A DNA stretch of 64,000 nt, taken from positions 90,851,777 through 90,915,776 of the forward strand of contig NC_083338.1 in NCBI RefSeq assembly GCF_019175385.1, written 5' to 3'. The notes under the pieces are model-generated. The model was not told the origin of the DNA. It saw only the letters and a list, made by a program, of their open reading frames with translations, and searched no databases. The position numbers were made by a program, and so were the translations under genes. The number at the start of each line of letters is the position of its first letter. Position 1 is the first letter of the stretch. The DNA is from Lycium barbarum. Taxonomy: Eukaryota; Streptophyta; Magnoliopsida; Solanales; Solanaceae. Below are positions 33,748 through 46,183 of the stretch, piece by piece.

Positions 33748-36489
33748 TGTTACACCCCGTACCTCGGAGAAGCACTAGTTAAATTTGAATGTAAGTATCT
33801 CGAGTTACGATTAGGCAAAATAACTTTGGAGTATGAGGAACGAGACATTATAAAGTATATTGTTTAAATAAAGGATGATAACTATCTCGTAAGCCGTAAT
33901 CGGGAGAGAGTATTTTGAAACACGAGAACATGGCCATTATTAGTATAATAAGTGATAAATATCATGTATGGAGAGTTTCGTAATATTTTGAGATCGAGCA
34001 AATTGAAGAAAATAAGTTCGACGAAAATTTGAGAAATGCTGGAAGGATTTTCAGTCAACTTTGGAGGGGTATATCTCCATGTATGATTGGATTTTTAAGG
34101 TGTTTCAAAATCCTAAAATGAAGTTCGTCGAGTCTAGTTTATAATGTAACAAACCGCTCGTTGATAGGACCTCGGAGTAGAGAATTATTGATGTTACAAA
34201 CTGAACTGTCGCGCAGAAACAGCACAGTTACAGTGCTGCTACAGTCTGTAGCTACAGTACCGTCGGCCAACCCAATTATAAAAAGGGTCAAAACCCCCAT
34301 TTTTCATCATAGAAATGTCCCAAACTTTCCAGAATTTTCAGCAACAAAACTAGGCATAAATCCCACACAAAATTGAGGATTTTGAATGAAATTTCAAGCT
34401 ACGAAGTACTAATCGAAGTCCGGGCAACGCATAGTCACGAATATAATTTCATTTTGGAGCTGGAGGAGCTTGGGAGCAAGTGAAAAATTGAAGATTTTGT
34501 TACTTGGGTAAAGACAAGGTATGAATCATTAAATTTCTTTCTTTATCAACATGGATTAAGGAATAATTGCAAGAATAAAGATTATATTTTGTTGTGTTGA
34601 GGTTGTTGAATTATGGATTGACGTTTGAATTTTTTTTTGGATAAAATATGTATATAATCATCTTGTAGAATTTTTAGGATGTTGTTATTGATGTTCTTAG
34701 TATTAATTTCAACTTCCTTACGAAAGTAAAGATTATTAAATACTCGTATCACAAGTGGGTTGGTTGAGAAAATTTGGAAAATAGTGTGCGGGTTGTTTTA
34801 TGGCATATGTTGGTATTGGAAATGATATTACGACTATTGGCATTGTTGTTGATGTTGTTGGTTATTGAATTGGAATTTTGGGCGAGACATATAAATAGGA
34901 GAAATGCTGCCCGAATTTCGACTGAACCTTAAAAGGATTTTAATTAAAGTTTCGAGTCGAGTGTATGATGATGATTCTAATAATAGTATGAATGGTTGTA
35001 GATGTATATTACGAGGCTACGAATAATCTTCAGTGGATGGCAAGACAAGAAGTAAGTTGGAAGTCAAGAAATTATCCTTCAGGTATGTTAAGGATCGCCC
35101 CTTCTTTCAAAGGCATGATCTTTAGGTTATGGTTTCATAAATGTTTCCGTATTTTCCTCTTCATCAAAAGTTAAATGTCCCACATTCCAAAGCATGATTT
35201 CCTTCTTGATATTCCATAAATGGTTTCCAAAGTATTCCTACTTTCCAAAACCAAAGGTTGTGATTATGTGAGATCTTATGATTACGACAAAGGCTATGTT
35301 TTTCAATGACAACGATGATGTCAAAAGTGAGAATATCATTTTGATGACTATGATGAGAATGATCTTATGTTTAAAGGTTTCAAGTTTATGATTTCAATGA
35401 CGATATGAGAATGTCGAGCTATTTATTGATTTCTCAATCTATTCATGAATGGTGACTTTATTTCTAAATCTTCCAAAGTATATGAATTGATCCCTTATGA
35501 GATTTACGATCATATTCTATGTTTTCTCTTAATTCTATTCTTCATCGATAGTCTCACCTTAAAATAATTGTTCCTTCAAGGTGAGACAAAGCGACGATGA
35601 TTATTCCATAATACAATCGGAGGCTACCGACCTTACGTCACTCTGATATAGTTGTGGATTTTGATTGGGCTCTTATGCATGCTTTGTATATATGTATGTA
35701 TTTTCTCACACCGCGCCATGCTATAGTCGGCCGGGCAGGCACGTAGATGTGCACACCACTGCAGTGGGCATGTTATGATATTGCCCCGGACGCGGGAGGC
35801 CTGGACGCAGGCTAATGATGATAACACCTAGCCTTAATGGCCGGGCATGTTACTATTTATATATCACACCGCGCCTTAATGGCCGGGCATGTTACTATGT
35901 ATATGTAAAAAAATGTTTTTTTAAGGCTAAGCATGCATGACATCCGCCCTACGAGGCATCCAGATGTATAGGTTATCCCTCTTATTCCTTGTTATTTTTC
36001 ATATCTATATTATGTTGTTACTCATGCCTTACATACTCAGTACATTATTCGTACTGACGCCCTTTCTTGTGGGCGCTGCATTTCATGCCGCGCAGGTGCA
36101 TACAGATGAGTAGAAGACATTGCTAGAAGATGTTCCAGCTGGATTGGCGAGCTCCATTTCTTTCCGGAGTGTTGCCGAGTCAGAGTATCCATATCATGGT
36201 ATAATGATTTATGTTAGAGACTTTGAAGAGAAAGTCACGTATTTAGCCTGCCAGTCTTGTATGCGGCTATATAAGCTGATGTATTCATTATGCATCACTT
36301 TACAGATTTATATGATTATAAATTTTATTTGATTCGAGAAAGATAAAAAGAATGTTTTTGTTAAAAGTTTTCACTATGCATTTTAGTTCATGACTTAAGG
36401 ATTATGAGTACAATGAGATCCAGCGGGTTCGCTCGGCTCTAAGTAAGGGTCGGGTGCCCGTCACGCCCTATCGGGATTGGGGTGTGACA
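33748..36489 (+). mobile_element. Element H 5' LTR (2742 bp)
   Basis: TGTTACACCCCGTACC...GATTGGGGTGTGACA. The 3' LTR at 40539-43280 has the same length and looks about 98 percent identical by eye. The 37-bp inverted repeat is at 35551-35587, a TTACATACTCAGTACATTAT block near 36030, and two ACACCGCGCC-type repeats with GGCCGGGCATGTTACTAT at about 35838-35900. Confidence 0.95.
35551..35587. repeat. Conserved 37-bp LTR inverted repeat (H 5' LTR)
   Basis: GTCTCACCTT / AAGGTGAGAC, perfect arms. Confidence 0.8.
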
Positions 36490-36492
36490 AGT

Positions 36493-36504
36493 TGGTATCA
36501 GAGC
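36493..36504 (+). other. Primer-binding site of element H
   Basis: TGGTATCAGAGC, perfect, 3 nt after the LTR. Confidence 0.93.
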
Positions 36505-36547
36505 GGTCCGTCCTAGGGGTTGTCTGCAAAGTCGTGTCCAGTAGAGT

Positions 36548-36587
36548 CTTGTTTACGGGTGTGAAGCGCGCCACACTTATGAACAAG
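36548..36587 (+). other. Leader stem-loop with GCGCGC loop (element H)
   Basis: CTTGTTTA/TGAACAAG outer stem, GTGTG/CACAC inner stem, loop AA plus GCGCGC (36566-36571). The second outer pair is T-A where element B has C-G. Confidence 0.75.
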
Positions 36588-36589
36588 AG

Positions 36590-39500
36590 GCTGCAGGGCA
36601 TTTAGGAACTATTGACCTTTCTTTCTTATCTTAGATCGTGCCATAGATCTAAATCATAGTAAAGACATCCCGGATTCTGACTGAATGCTTTGATCACGGA
36701 TAAGCAGTTGATTATGTCACTACGAGAAAATTGCTTCGAATTGAAGTCATTCAATTGAACGGTATGTCTCTTGTTTCATTAACATGGATAGATGTTGATA
36801 TAAGAACTTGATCGAGATATTATGGTATTGGCGATTGCTCTGTAAAGCATTGGATATGTTTTCTGGGCTGTGTACAGGAATGAGGTAGCAAGAATTATAG
36901 AGGAAACTCTGTCGAAATTTTTGCAAATTGAATTGTTTGCATTCCAATAGAGAAAGAGTAAAATGAAAAATGTGATCATTAGCCGTTCATTGAAGGAACA
37001 GTTATGGGACCTATTGGAAACATAAAGAAAGTTGATACCAGGAACTCAAATGCAGTATTACGATTTAGAGATTAGATTGGCTAGTGAGTGGTAACAAAGA
37101 GATATTGATACAGGAAGAAAGTTAACGAGTACGGGAAAGTTCCATTAGAAGTATATATAAATATATACGAGATTAAGATGGGTTTGTACTCCTTGTGGAA
37201 TGATCTACAAAACTTCTAAGTAAATATTGTTAAGTGGCAAGCGAGAAAAGAGCCCCTTTAAGAGCAATGGAAATCTAGGAGGACCTTCAAGATGAGAATA
37301 CGAGAAATACACATATATACGAGCAAGCTATGCTATCGTAAAGGGGAATAAGAAATGAACGAAGAAAGAAAGAAAAGGACGTCTAAGAGTGCTTATAAGT
37401 GGGTGGAAATGTGATGAAAGTATGATTAATGATATATTCCTCGATACATATCAGCTCGGGTGCAGGGAAAACTTGATTGTAAGGTGTTCGCTTTTCCCCT
37501 CCCCCTTCTTTGGGCATAAACCCGGCTAGAACATGAACATGATAGTTCCATAACCAATCCAGTCCATTCCCATGCCTTATATTCCAAATCTTAATGCCTT
37601 GTCATTTGATCGATTCTTGAAATTTTACTCTACTCACCATCGATTATTCCTTTGGATTCGATACGAATTCCATAAGCAATTCAAAGGTTATGATCTTATG
37701 TTACTCGAAAGGCCAAGAATCAGATCCGTAATGTCTCATTCAAAATCAGCCTCAGAACATCGCTGCGGAAGAAAATAGAGTTCTGCGCAAAAAGCTTCAA
37801 GGAATTGTGCTTTCCGTCCGCATCGCGGAAGAAAAGCGGAAGGCTTCAGAACTTCCCGCTTTTCGTCCGCATCGCGGAAGAAAAGCAGAGCTCTGCACAG
37901 AAGGAAGTTGCGCTTTCCGTCCGCATCACGGAAGGAAAGCGGAAGCTCCCATAAAGTTGTGCTTTTCTTCCGCATCGCGGAAGAAAAGCGGAACCCTGCG
38001 CAGTTAATTTTTTTCGGACTAGACCAATAATGGTATATACGTATGAATGAATGTAATGCACTATTCTACGGCATAAAGGAAGGAAGTGATTTGAATGGTG
38101 TCCAAAATAGGTGGACATTTGACTTGATACAAGAATTCAATTAGCAAAAGAGAAATAAGTCAGACCATGCAATAAGGGTGACTCTGACATTACATGGACT
38201 AGAGGAGTTGAAGGATGTGCAAAAGGAAAAGTGAAATTGGACTAAATTCATGTATATTATGAAACAGAAAGGGGAAAGGAGGCATGACAAGATAATGGAG
38301 GTTGAGTAAATCGAAAGAAATACGTTTTTGTCAAATATAATACGTTGTGTCCCGGGCTATGATTCGAATCGCTCATACCAGAGAAATTTTTGTTACAAGT
38401 AAATATGCAACAGAAGTACCCCGAAAAGGTAATGAAGGAAGTGAGAATGCCTATAAGTGATCAAGGATAAGTATCAGGACAGACGGGACTAATAAAGAAA
38501 AACATCGCAGCGTTGGAAGAGTATTTATAGGAATCTCAATGATCGCCAAAAGAAAGAAAGACAATATGCATATGGATAGCACGACATCACTACTACCTGA
38601 GATTTGAAAATATCTCCTGCGTCGGGAAATTATAAGTCACCGTTTATATCCAATCGTGAGAGTATATGTCATAGGACCATATAAATAATCATCCTGATAA
38701 AATGGCTAGTAAAATAGTGTGGAGGCGACAATAAATATTTGAAGAGGAATGGATGCTAGTTAAGTCCCAATTAGTCGCTGCTATAGGGGATCCATGGATT
38801 TAAAGAGGGAAGCACACTAGTATCGAAAGGAAGTTATGATTGAGAAAAATATTATTTTGTCCCCGGCTTATGAGTTATTTGGTAATGACGTTCTGATTAG
38901 AGAAGAAGGAAATGGAAGGAAAGATTCAAACAAGGATTTGAAAATAATTTGAATAGTGGATTAGTATGCTGCAGGTATAATCTTGCGATAGGGGATAACA
39001 ACGATGACAAGAAAATATTATATACAAGCATATAAGGAATGGTTGTATATGGTTGAATCGAGTTTCATTTGGATACAAATCCCTTAGCTATGGTATTTTT
39101 GACGCATTGGATGAGTAATCCGAGGTAAAGTAATTAATGAGAATAATAAGTCATTAGCAAGGAGATGCTATTACAAGCCATCTGGGCGCTACCATAGGTG
39201 GAACTATGATGACAAGCAAGGAAGTAAGGAGTCTGACAATTAAAAAGAAAATGAGATGATACTCATGTAACATCGATTAATACCAAGAGCTTAACCAGAA
39301 GTATCACTAGGAGAAGCAAGCAAGGAAAAGTGCCGCAGCTAAATAAGAAAGTCGTCCACTAGTAGAGAAATAGAGAACTACAAAACAAGATGGACTAAGT
39401 CAACGGAAGGTGAAGTCATGGAAGTGAATGAAGATAAGATCGCAGGATAAGGATTCAAAGATATCAATAAAGGAAATGGGCATTTAAGGAATTAAGAGAT

Positions 39501-40488
39501 CCGCTTGATAGGTAAATCGAAATGACAGATAATTGCGTCAAACTATGGGAAAGACTTATTAAATGCGAGTCAGGCAAAGGTTAAAAGTAGAAGGAGAAAC
39601 CCACAGGAAACGATCAAAGGATATTGCGTTTGATTAGATCAATCGGGTGACAATGATACCTCGTGGAACAAGAAACATGATGGATCTTATTGGAAAAGGA
39701 ACAAATGAAGGTTACAGACAAAAGAAAGAATGAAAAGATCCGAATTCGCTACATGACTAGGAACCTTGGTTGTTTTTCGACGAACTTCTGAATTGACCCC
39801 TAATTTATTAGCCGAACTAAGGATCAGAAACTTTCAGAGTAAATTGAAGGAAATAAATCATTAAAAGAGAGATTTGAGATGTTTTTTATATAAGTACAAG
39901 AATTACCGTTAGTTAGCCAAGTGCCTGAAGTTCAATTGAAGGAAAGAGAAATTAAACGGGACATTTCGGTGTTAAATCAGTTGAAAGATAAAGTACCGCA
40001 AAGATTAATTCAACTGCTATAGAAAGCAAAGAATGCTAAAATATGACCAGTCTCAAGGTTACTTTTAGAGGAAGAATAAGAATAATTCAACTGCAAGAAG
40101 ACAAAGGCCTAGAATATCTGTGAAACAAAATAAAGACGTGGAGATCGAAGAGAACAAGAATTTCTAAATAAAAAGGAAGACGACATCAAAAATTCGATAA
40201 AAGTATGTAGTAATCACGGCATGAAAGGAGCATACAAGAATGTGAACAACGAAAGCTCAAGAGACAATGAAAGCGATAAAGCATGGAGAGTTAGTGGACA
40301 GACAAGTAATAAGAAAAAGGGATGACCTTGGGTACAGGCGTGAATTTTGGCCACAAGAGAAGAAGAATGGATAGCATAGTTTGGATAAGTTCAGTTTTAA
40401 CGAGCAAGTAAGACTGCAAGTAAGTAAAGTAATAACCGACAAATACGGGTAAAAACATTGACATCTATTTCAGAACGAACTCTGCTTC
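36590..40488 (+). mobile_element. Non-coding, purine-rich interior of element H
   Basis: About 3.9 kb, rich in A and G, with no recognisable gag, protease or RT and no frame above about 90 codons. Such elements with large LTRs and a non-coding interior are known as large retrotransposon derivatives. Leader signals and polypurine tract are retained, so the RNA could be copied by proteins from another element. The only internal structure I see is the hairpin array at 37758-38000. Confidence 0.75.
37758..38000. repeat. Tandem hairpin array, about 50-bp units
   Basis: Five units centred on CATCGCGG (37758, 37821, 37870, 37924, 37973). In the best unit CTTTTCTTCCGC pairs with GCGGAAGAAAAG around a 3-base loop, a 12-bp perfect stem. 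Units 2-5 keep TTCCG/CGGAA pairing; unit 1 is degraded. Confidence 0.85.
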
Positions 40489-40538
40489 AACATTCGAGGA
40501 CGAATGTTTTTAAGGGGGGGGGGGGGGGGGGGGGAGAA
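40489..40538 (+). other. Palindrome and polypurine tract of element H
   Basis: AACATTCGAGGACGAATGTT (40489-40508; 8-bp arms), then TTAA and G21 (40514-40534), GAGAA, and the LTR at 40539. Plus-strand DNA primer site. The G run is unusually long. Confidence 0.88.
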
Positions 40539-43280
40539 TGTTACACCCCGTACCTCGAAGAAGCACTAGATAAATTTGAATTTATGTATGTCGAGTTACG
40601 ACTAGGAAAAATAACTTTTGAGTATGAGGAACGAGACATTATTAAGTATATTGTTTAAATAAAGGATGATTACTATCTCGTAAGCCGTAATCCGGAAAGA
40701 GTATTTTGAAACACGAGAACATGGACATTATTAGTATAATAAGTGATAAATATCATGTATGGAGAGTTTCGGAATATTTTGAGATCGAGCAAATTGAAGA
40801 AAATAAGTTCGACGAAAATTTGAGAAATGCTGGAAGGATTTTTAGTCACCTTTGGAGGGGTATATCTCCATGTATATTTGGAGTTTTAAGGTGTTTCAAA
40901 ATTCTAAAATGAAGTTCGTCGAGTCTAGTTTATAATGTAACAAACCGCTCGTTGATAGGACCTCGGAGTAGAGAATTATTGATGTTACAAACTGAACTGT
41001 CGCGCAGAAACAGCACAGCTACAGTGCTGCTACAGTCTGTAGCTACAGTACCGTCGGCCAACCCAATTATAAAAAGGGTCAAAACCCCCATTTTTCATCA
41101 TAGAAATGTCCCAAACTTTCCAGAATTTTCAGCAACAAAACTAGGCATAAATCCCACACAAAATTGAGGATTTTGAATGAAATTTCAAGCTACGAAGTAC
41201 TAATCGAAGTCCGGGCAACGCATAGTTACGAATATAATTTCATTTTGGAGTTGGAGGAGCTTGGGAGCAAGTGAAAAATTGAAGATTTTGTTACTTGGGT
41301 AAATACAAGGTATGAATCATTAAATTTCTTTCTTTATCAACATGGATTTAAGGAATAATTGCAAGAATAAAGATTATATTTTGTTGTGTTGAGGTTGTTG
41401 AATTATGGATTGAGGTTTGAAGAAAATTTTGGATAAAATATGTATATAATCATCTTGTAGAATGTTTAGGATGTTGTTATTGATGTTCTTAGTATTAATT
41501 TCAACTTCCTTACGAAAGTAAAGATTATTAAATACTCGTATCACAAGTGGGTTGGTTGAGAAAATTTGGAAAATAGTGTGTGGGTTGTTTTATGGCATAT
41601 GTTGGTGTTGGAAATGATATTACGACTATTGGTATTGTTGTTGATGTTGTTGGTTATTGAATTGGAATTTTGGGCGAGGCATATAAATAGGAGAAATGCT
41701 ACCCGAATTTCGACAAAACCTTAAAAGGATTTTAATTAAAGTTTCGAGTCGAGCGTATGATGATGATTCTAATAATAGTATGAATGGTTGTAGATGTAGA
41801 TTACGAGGCTACGAATAATCTTCAGTGGATGGCAAGACAAGAAGTAAGTTGGAAGTCAAGAAATTATCCTTCAGGTATGTTAAGGATCGCCCCTTCTTTC
41901 AAAGGCATGATCTTTAGGTTATGGTTTCATAAATGTTTCCGTATTTTCCTCTTCATCAAAAGTTAAATGTCCCACATTCCAAAGCATGATTTCCTTCTTG
42001 ATATTCCATAAAGTTTTTCCAAAGTATTCCTACTTTCCAAAACCAAAGGTTGTGATTATGTGAGATCTTATGATAACGACAAAGGCTATGTTTTTCAATG
42101 ACAACGATGATGTCAAAAGTGAGAATATCATTTTGATGACTATGATGAGAATGATCTTATGTTTAAAGGTTTCAAGTTTATGATTTCAATGACGATATGA
42201 GAATGTCGAGCTATTTATTGATTTCTCAATCTATTCATGAATGGTGACTTTATTTCTAAATCTTCCCAAGTATATGAATTGATGCCTTATGAGATTTACG
42301 ATCCTATTCTATGTTTTCTCTATTCTATTCTTCATCGATAGTCTCACCTTAAAATAATTGTTCCTTCAAGGTGAGACAAAGCGACGATGATTATTCCATA
42401 ATACAATCGGAGGCTACCGACCTTACGTCACTCTGATATAGTTGTGGATTTTGATTGGGCTCTTATGCATGCTTTATATATATGTATGTATTTTCTCACA
42501 CAGCGCCGCGCTATAGTCGGCCGGGCAGGCACGTAGATGTGCACACCACTGCAGTGGGCATGTTATGATATTGCCCCGGACGTGGGAGGCCTGGACGCAG
42601 GATAATGATGATAACACCGAGCCTTAATGGCCGGGCATGTTACTATTTATATATCACACCGCGCCTTAATGGCCGGGCATGTTACTATGTATATGTAAAA
42701 AAATGTTTTTTTTAAGGCTAAGCATGCATGACATCCGCCCTACGAGGCATCCAGATGTATAGGTTATCCCTCTTATTCCTTGTTATTTTTCATATCTATA
42801 TTATGTTGTTACTCATGCCTTACATACTCAGTACATTATTCGTACTGACGCCCCCTCTTGTGGGCGCTGCGTTTCATGCCGCGCAGGTGCATACAGATGA
42901 GTAGAAGACATTGCTAGAAGATGTTCCAGCTGGATTGGCGAGCTCCATTTCTTTCCGGAGTGTTGCCGAGTCAGAGTATCCATGTCATGGTATAATGATT
43001 TATGTTAGAGACTTTGCAGACAAAGTCACGTATTTAGCCTGCCAGACTTTTATGCGGCTATATAAGCCGATGTATTCATTATGCATCACTTTACAGATTT
43101 ATATGATTACAAATTTTATTTGATTCGAGAAAGATAAAAAGAATGTTTTTGTTAAAAGTTTTCCCTATGCATTTTAGTTCATGACTTAAGGATTATGAGT
43201 ACAATGAGATCCAGCGGGTTCGCTCGGCTCTAATTAAGGGTCGGGTGCCCGTCACGCCCTATCGGGATTGGGGTGTGACA
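40539..43280 (+). mobile_element. Element H 3' LTR (2742 bp)
   Basis: Pair of 33748-36489. Followed by TTCGG (43281-43285), a perfect target duplication. Inverted repeat at 42341-42377. Confidence 0.95.
42341..42377. repeat. Conserved 37-bp LTR inverted repeat (H 3' LTR)
   Basis: Same arms as 35551-35587. Confidence 0.8.
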
Positions 43281-43285
43281 TTCGG
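43281..43285. repeat. Target-site duplication TTCGG, right copy (element H)
   Basis: Partner of 33743-33747. The uninterrupted site (CATATTCGGAGCC) is visible at about 50009-50021. Confidence 0.95.
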
Positions 43286-46147
43286 AGCCGAGCGAACCCA
43301 CTGACTCTTATTACAGACGTAGTCCCCTAGACTTTTAATCAAACAAAATGACAAATATAATAAAATAAATACTTTCAGAACTATTTTCTTTTGTAGTACT
43401 CAAACCAAACAAAATCTGTAAACATATGGAATTTATCATATAATACAGAAGGACACATCGGCTGATGGAGCCGTTTACACACTGACATCCTATACCCACG
43501 ACTCTGTCTGCAAAGTCTCTAACATTAACCAGACGTCATAGCACATATACTCTGACTCGATGGCACTCCAGGAACAAGCGGAGCTTGCCAACTCCGCTGG
43601 AACATCTTCTGTAATAACTTCTACTCATCTGGGTATACCTGTGCGGCATGAAACGCAGCCCCCAAAGAAAAGGGGGTCAGTACGGAATATGTATTGAGTA
43701 TGTAAAGCAGGAAATACAGAAAACAGAACCATAACCGGAACAGATAGTACGAAAACTAAGTACATAATACAGAATACCAAAACGTTTGCTTTTTCAAACA
43801 CAAAACATAGTTATCGATATCGTACATCATATATGCATATAACAGATCCATGCATGCGTGCTCATAGAACATCATATAGTGTATTGCTGCGGAACGTGCA
43901 GCCCGATCCATAATCATACATATACCGTACCCGGCCCTCTACGGCGGGACGCGGTGAACAAAATCATATGCCATCCTGGCCACCACCCCGTCATCATATC
44001 ATACATAACATGCCCCGGCCCGCAAGTGAGAGGGACTCGGTGAACAATGCAGAGGAGTACGCACGAGAACATATCCTGGCCCGGGCTCAGTGAAATCCAA
44101 ACTGAGGCTTGCACGAATAGAATAATGCGAAACCATATGCACACAAATTAAGACTCGATAGACGAGCATACTTACCGACTCTTGAAGGCCTCAGAAACAA
44201 ATCTCTTTCGGATATCATATGGATCAAATCAAATATAACTTTTTGAATCATATGTACATATCAAAGTATATTAAAGACTCAACGAAATAGTTAAACGTTC
44301 TATCATTTGGAAATCAAAACGTTAATCGTACCAATTCTCTTTCGAATGCCATTCGGAAACATATCAAACGGAACTTTGGACAATTACGCATACAGAACTC
44401 TTTAGGGACAAAACTCAGAATTCAAGAGTAGAATTACCCCAAAGTGCATATTATATCATACTTTATGTGGCTCTAGGACATGCCAAAGAAAGAAAGGGTA
44501 AGCCTTACATACCTGTGCCACGACCAACTAGTTACGCTTATTTGTCAAAACTTGCTAATCTACATTCAAGAGAATTTACATAATCATTAGATTCATCGAC
44601 ATATACTTGTCTTAGTCTATCAAATGAATTCATTTATATTCTACCGAAATTTCGGCAGCACTTCCCCTGTAAATACACCATCCCCGAGAATCTAACTCGG
44701 CCAATTTACCAACAACAATCCGAGAATTCAACTCGGCCAAATTATCAACAACAATATCAACAATCATACTAACAACTTCAACAATTTATCCAAAATACAT
44801 TATAACATGATTCAAGAATACTTCAAAGAATTCACATAACATTTCAAACAACCCAATCAACATTCTACTCCACCCGAGACCTTCCAACTTCAATAAGAAC
44901 AATAACAACCTAATTTCTTCTTTCAAATTCAATCACAACAACCCAACAATTTTCTCACTAACAACATTATTCATGCAAATATAAAAAAATTCATGCTAGT
45001 GTCACATTACTTCTTCGACATTCCCTCGACGATTACAACTTCCTTTCAAACCATTAGTTTCTTCAGTTAACATCATGGAATCTACAACACAACAACCAAA
45101 ATACTAGATAAAATTGATTCATTCTCTTTTACATCACATAGCAACCCCACGGCCACAACACTACATCCATAGTTTCATATATTTCATCCATTTCTTCACA
45201 CTACAACATATACAAATCATCCATAACAACAACAACAATCAAAATACTAAATAAAAATTAGTTCATCACCCCCACACAATATAGTATATACACGGCCCAC
45301 ACTCCAACATACCAAATCATGATTTTCATCCTTTCTACATACTACAACATACATGAATCATCCGTAACATATCTAAAAGAGGATTAAACACACACCTTTT
45401 CCCACACATGTTCTTAATCGGCTATGATTGTGATTTGCACAAATGAATGTTTTGATTGCTCCAACAACTACTCCATGTTGTACAGGACCTTCCAATTGGT
45501 AGAAAAGCTAGAAGAAATTATTTTTTTGGATCAAAGTTGAAAACTCCCACTTTTATTCACTATGGCCGAATAGGCCTTGGTATTTGGCTTCTCCAAGCTT
45601 CTTCATCTTTCTAAAAGATGAAGACCAATGTGTCTTATTTATCCTTTTTTTCCACCCTTTATCCATATTTATACTTTAGTCCCTCAAGTAAGATTTATGG
45701 GCACATGGCCCTATTCTTTCTCTCCAAGATTCTAGAATATAAAAAAATGATGAATTAATCTTATTTTTTTCCCACCACTTTTCTATATATATATTTAAGC
45801 CCTATAAGTAAGAACATGGACACATGGCCATGGGTGGGGCCCACTTTTTATGTCACATGGCCAAAGTGGCATCTGAAGAATTTTCTTGAACACTTTGGTC
45901 CTTCAAGAACATTCTTGAACACTTTGTGAAATTACCGTTTTGCCCCTAGCTCTTCGCAATATTACCATAAGCCATTTTCCGAATTTCCCTTTTTGCCCTT
46001 AGTCTTTCTCAATATTTCCATACTAATAATGTTCATAAATAATATTCACAACAACTTGTACATTAAAATAATTTTGAAAATGGTCTTGCCTTCAACGTAC
46101 CACGACTACCTCGAAATATCCGAACGTACAAAGTACGGGCTATAACA
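43286..46147 (-). mobile_element. Element G 3' LTR, main part
   Basis: Minus strand, starting TGTTATAGCCCGTAC at 46147. Joined to 33696-33747 across element H it gives an LTR of about 2.9 kb. Contains CCGAAATTTCGG (44644-44655), the conserved block with TACTCAATACATATTCCGTA at about 43680-43700, and CCCGGCCC repeats at 43928-44090. No genes; long poly-pyrimidine stretches only. Confidence 0.9.
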
Positions 46148-46183
46148 TCCTCCCCCCCTTTAGAACATTCGTCCTCGAATGTT
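46148..46183 (-). other. Polypurine tract and palindrome of element G
   Basis: Sense strand AACATTCGAGGACGAATGTT (46183-46164), CTAAAGGGGGGGAGGA, then the LTR. Confidence 0.88.

Noticed and set aside
37736..38118. Cys/Arg-rich frames across the hairpin array
   Set aside because: Produced by repetition of a palindromic DNA unit in several frames; no start or family signature.
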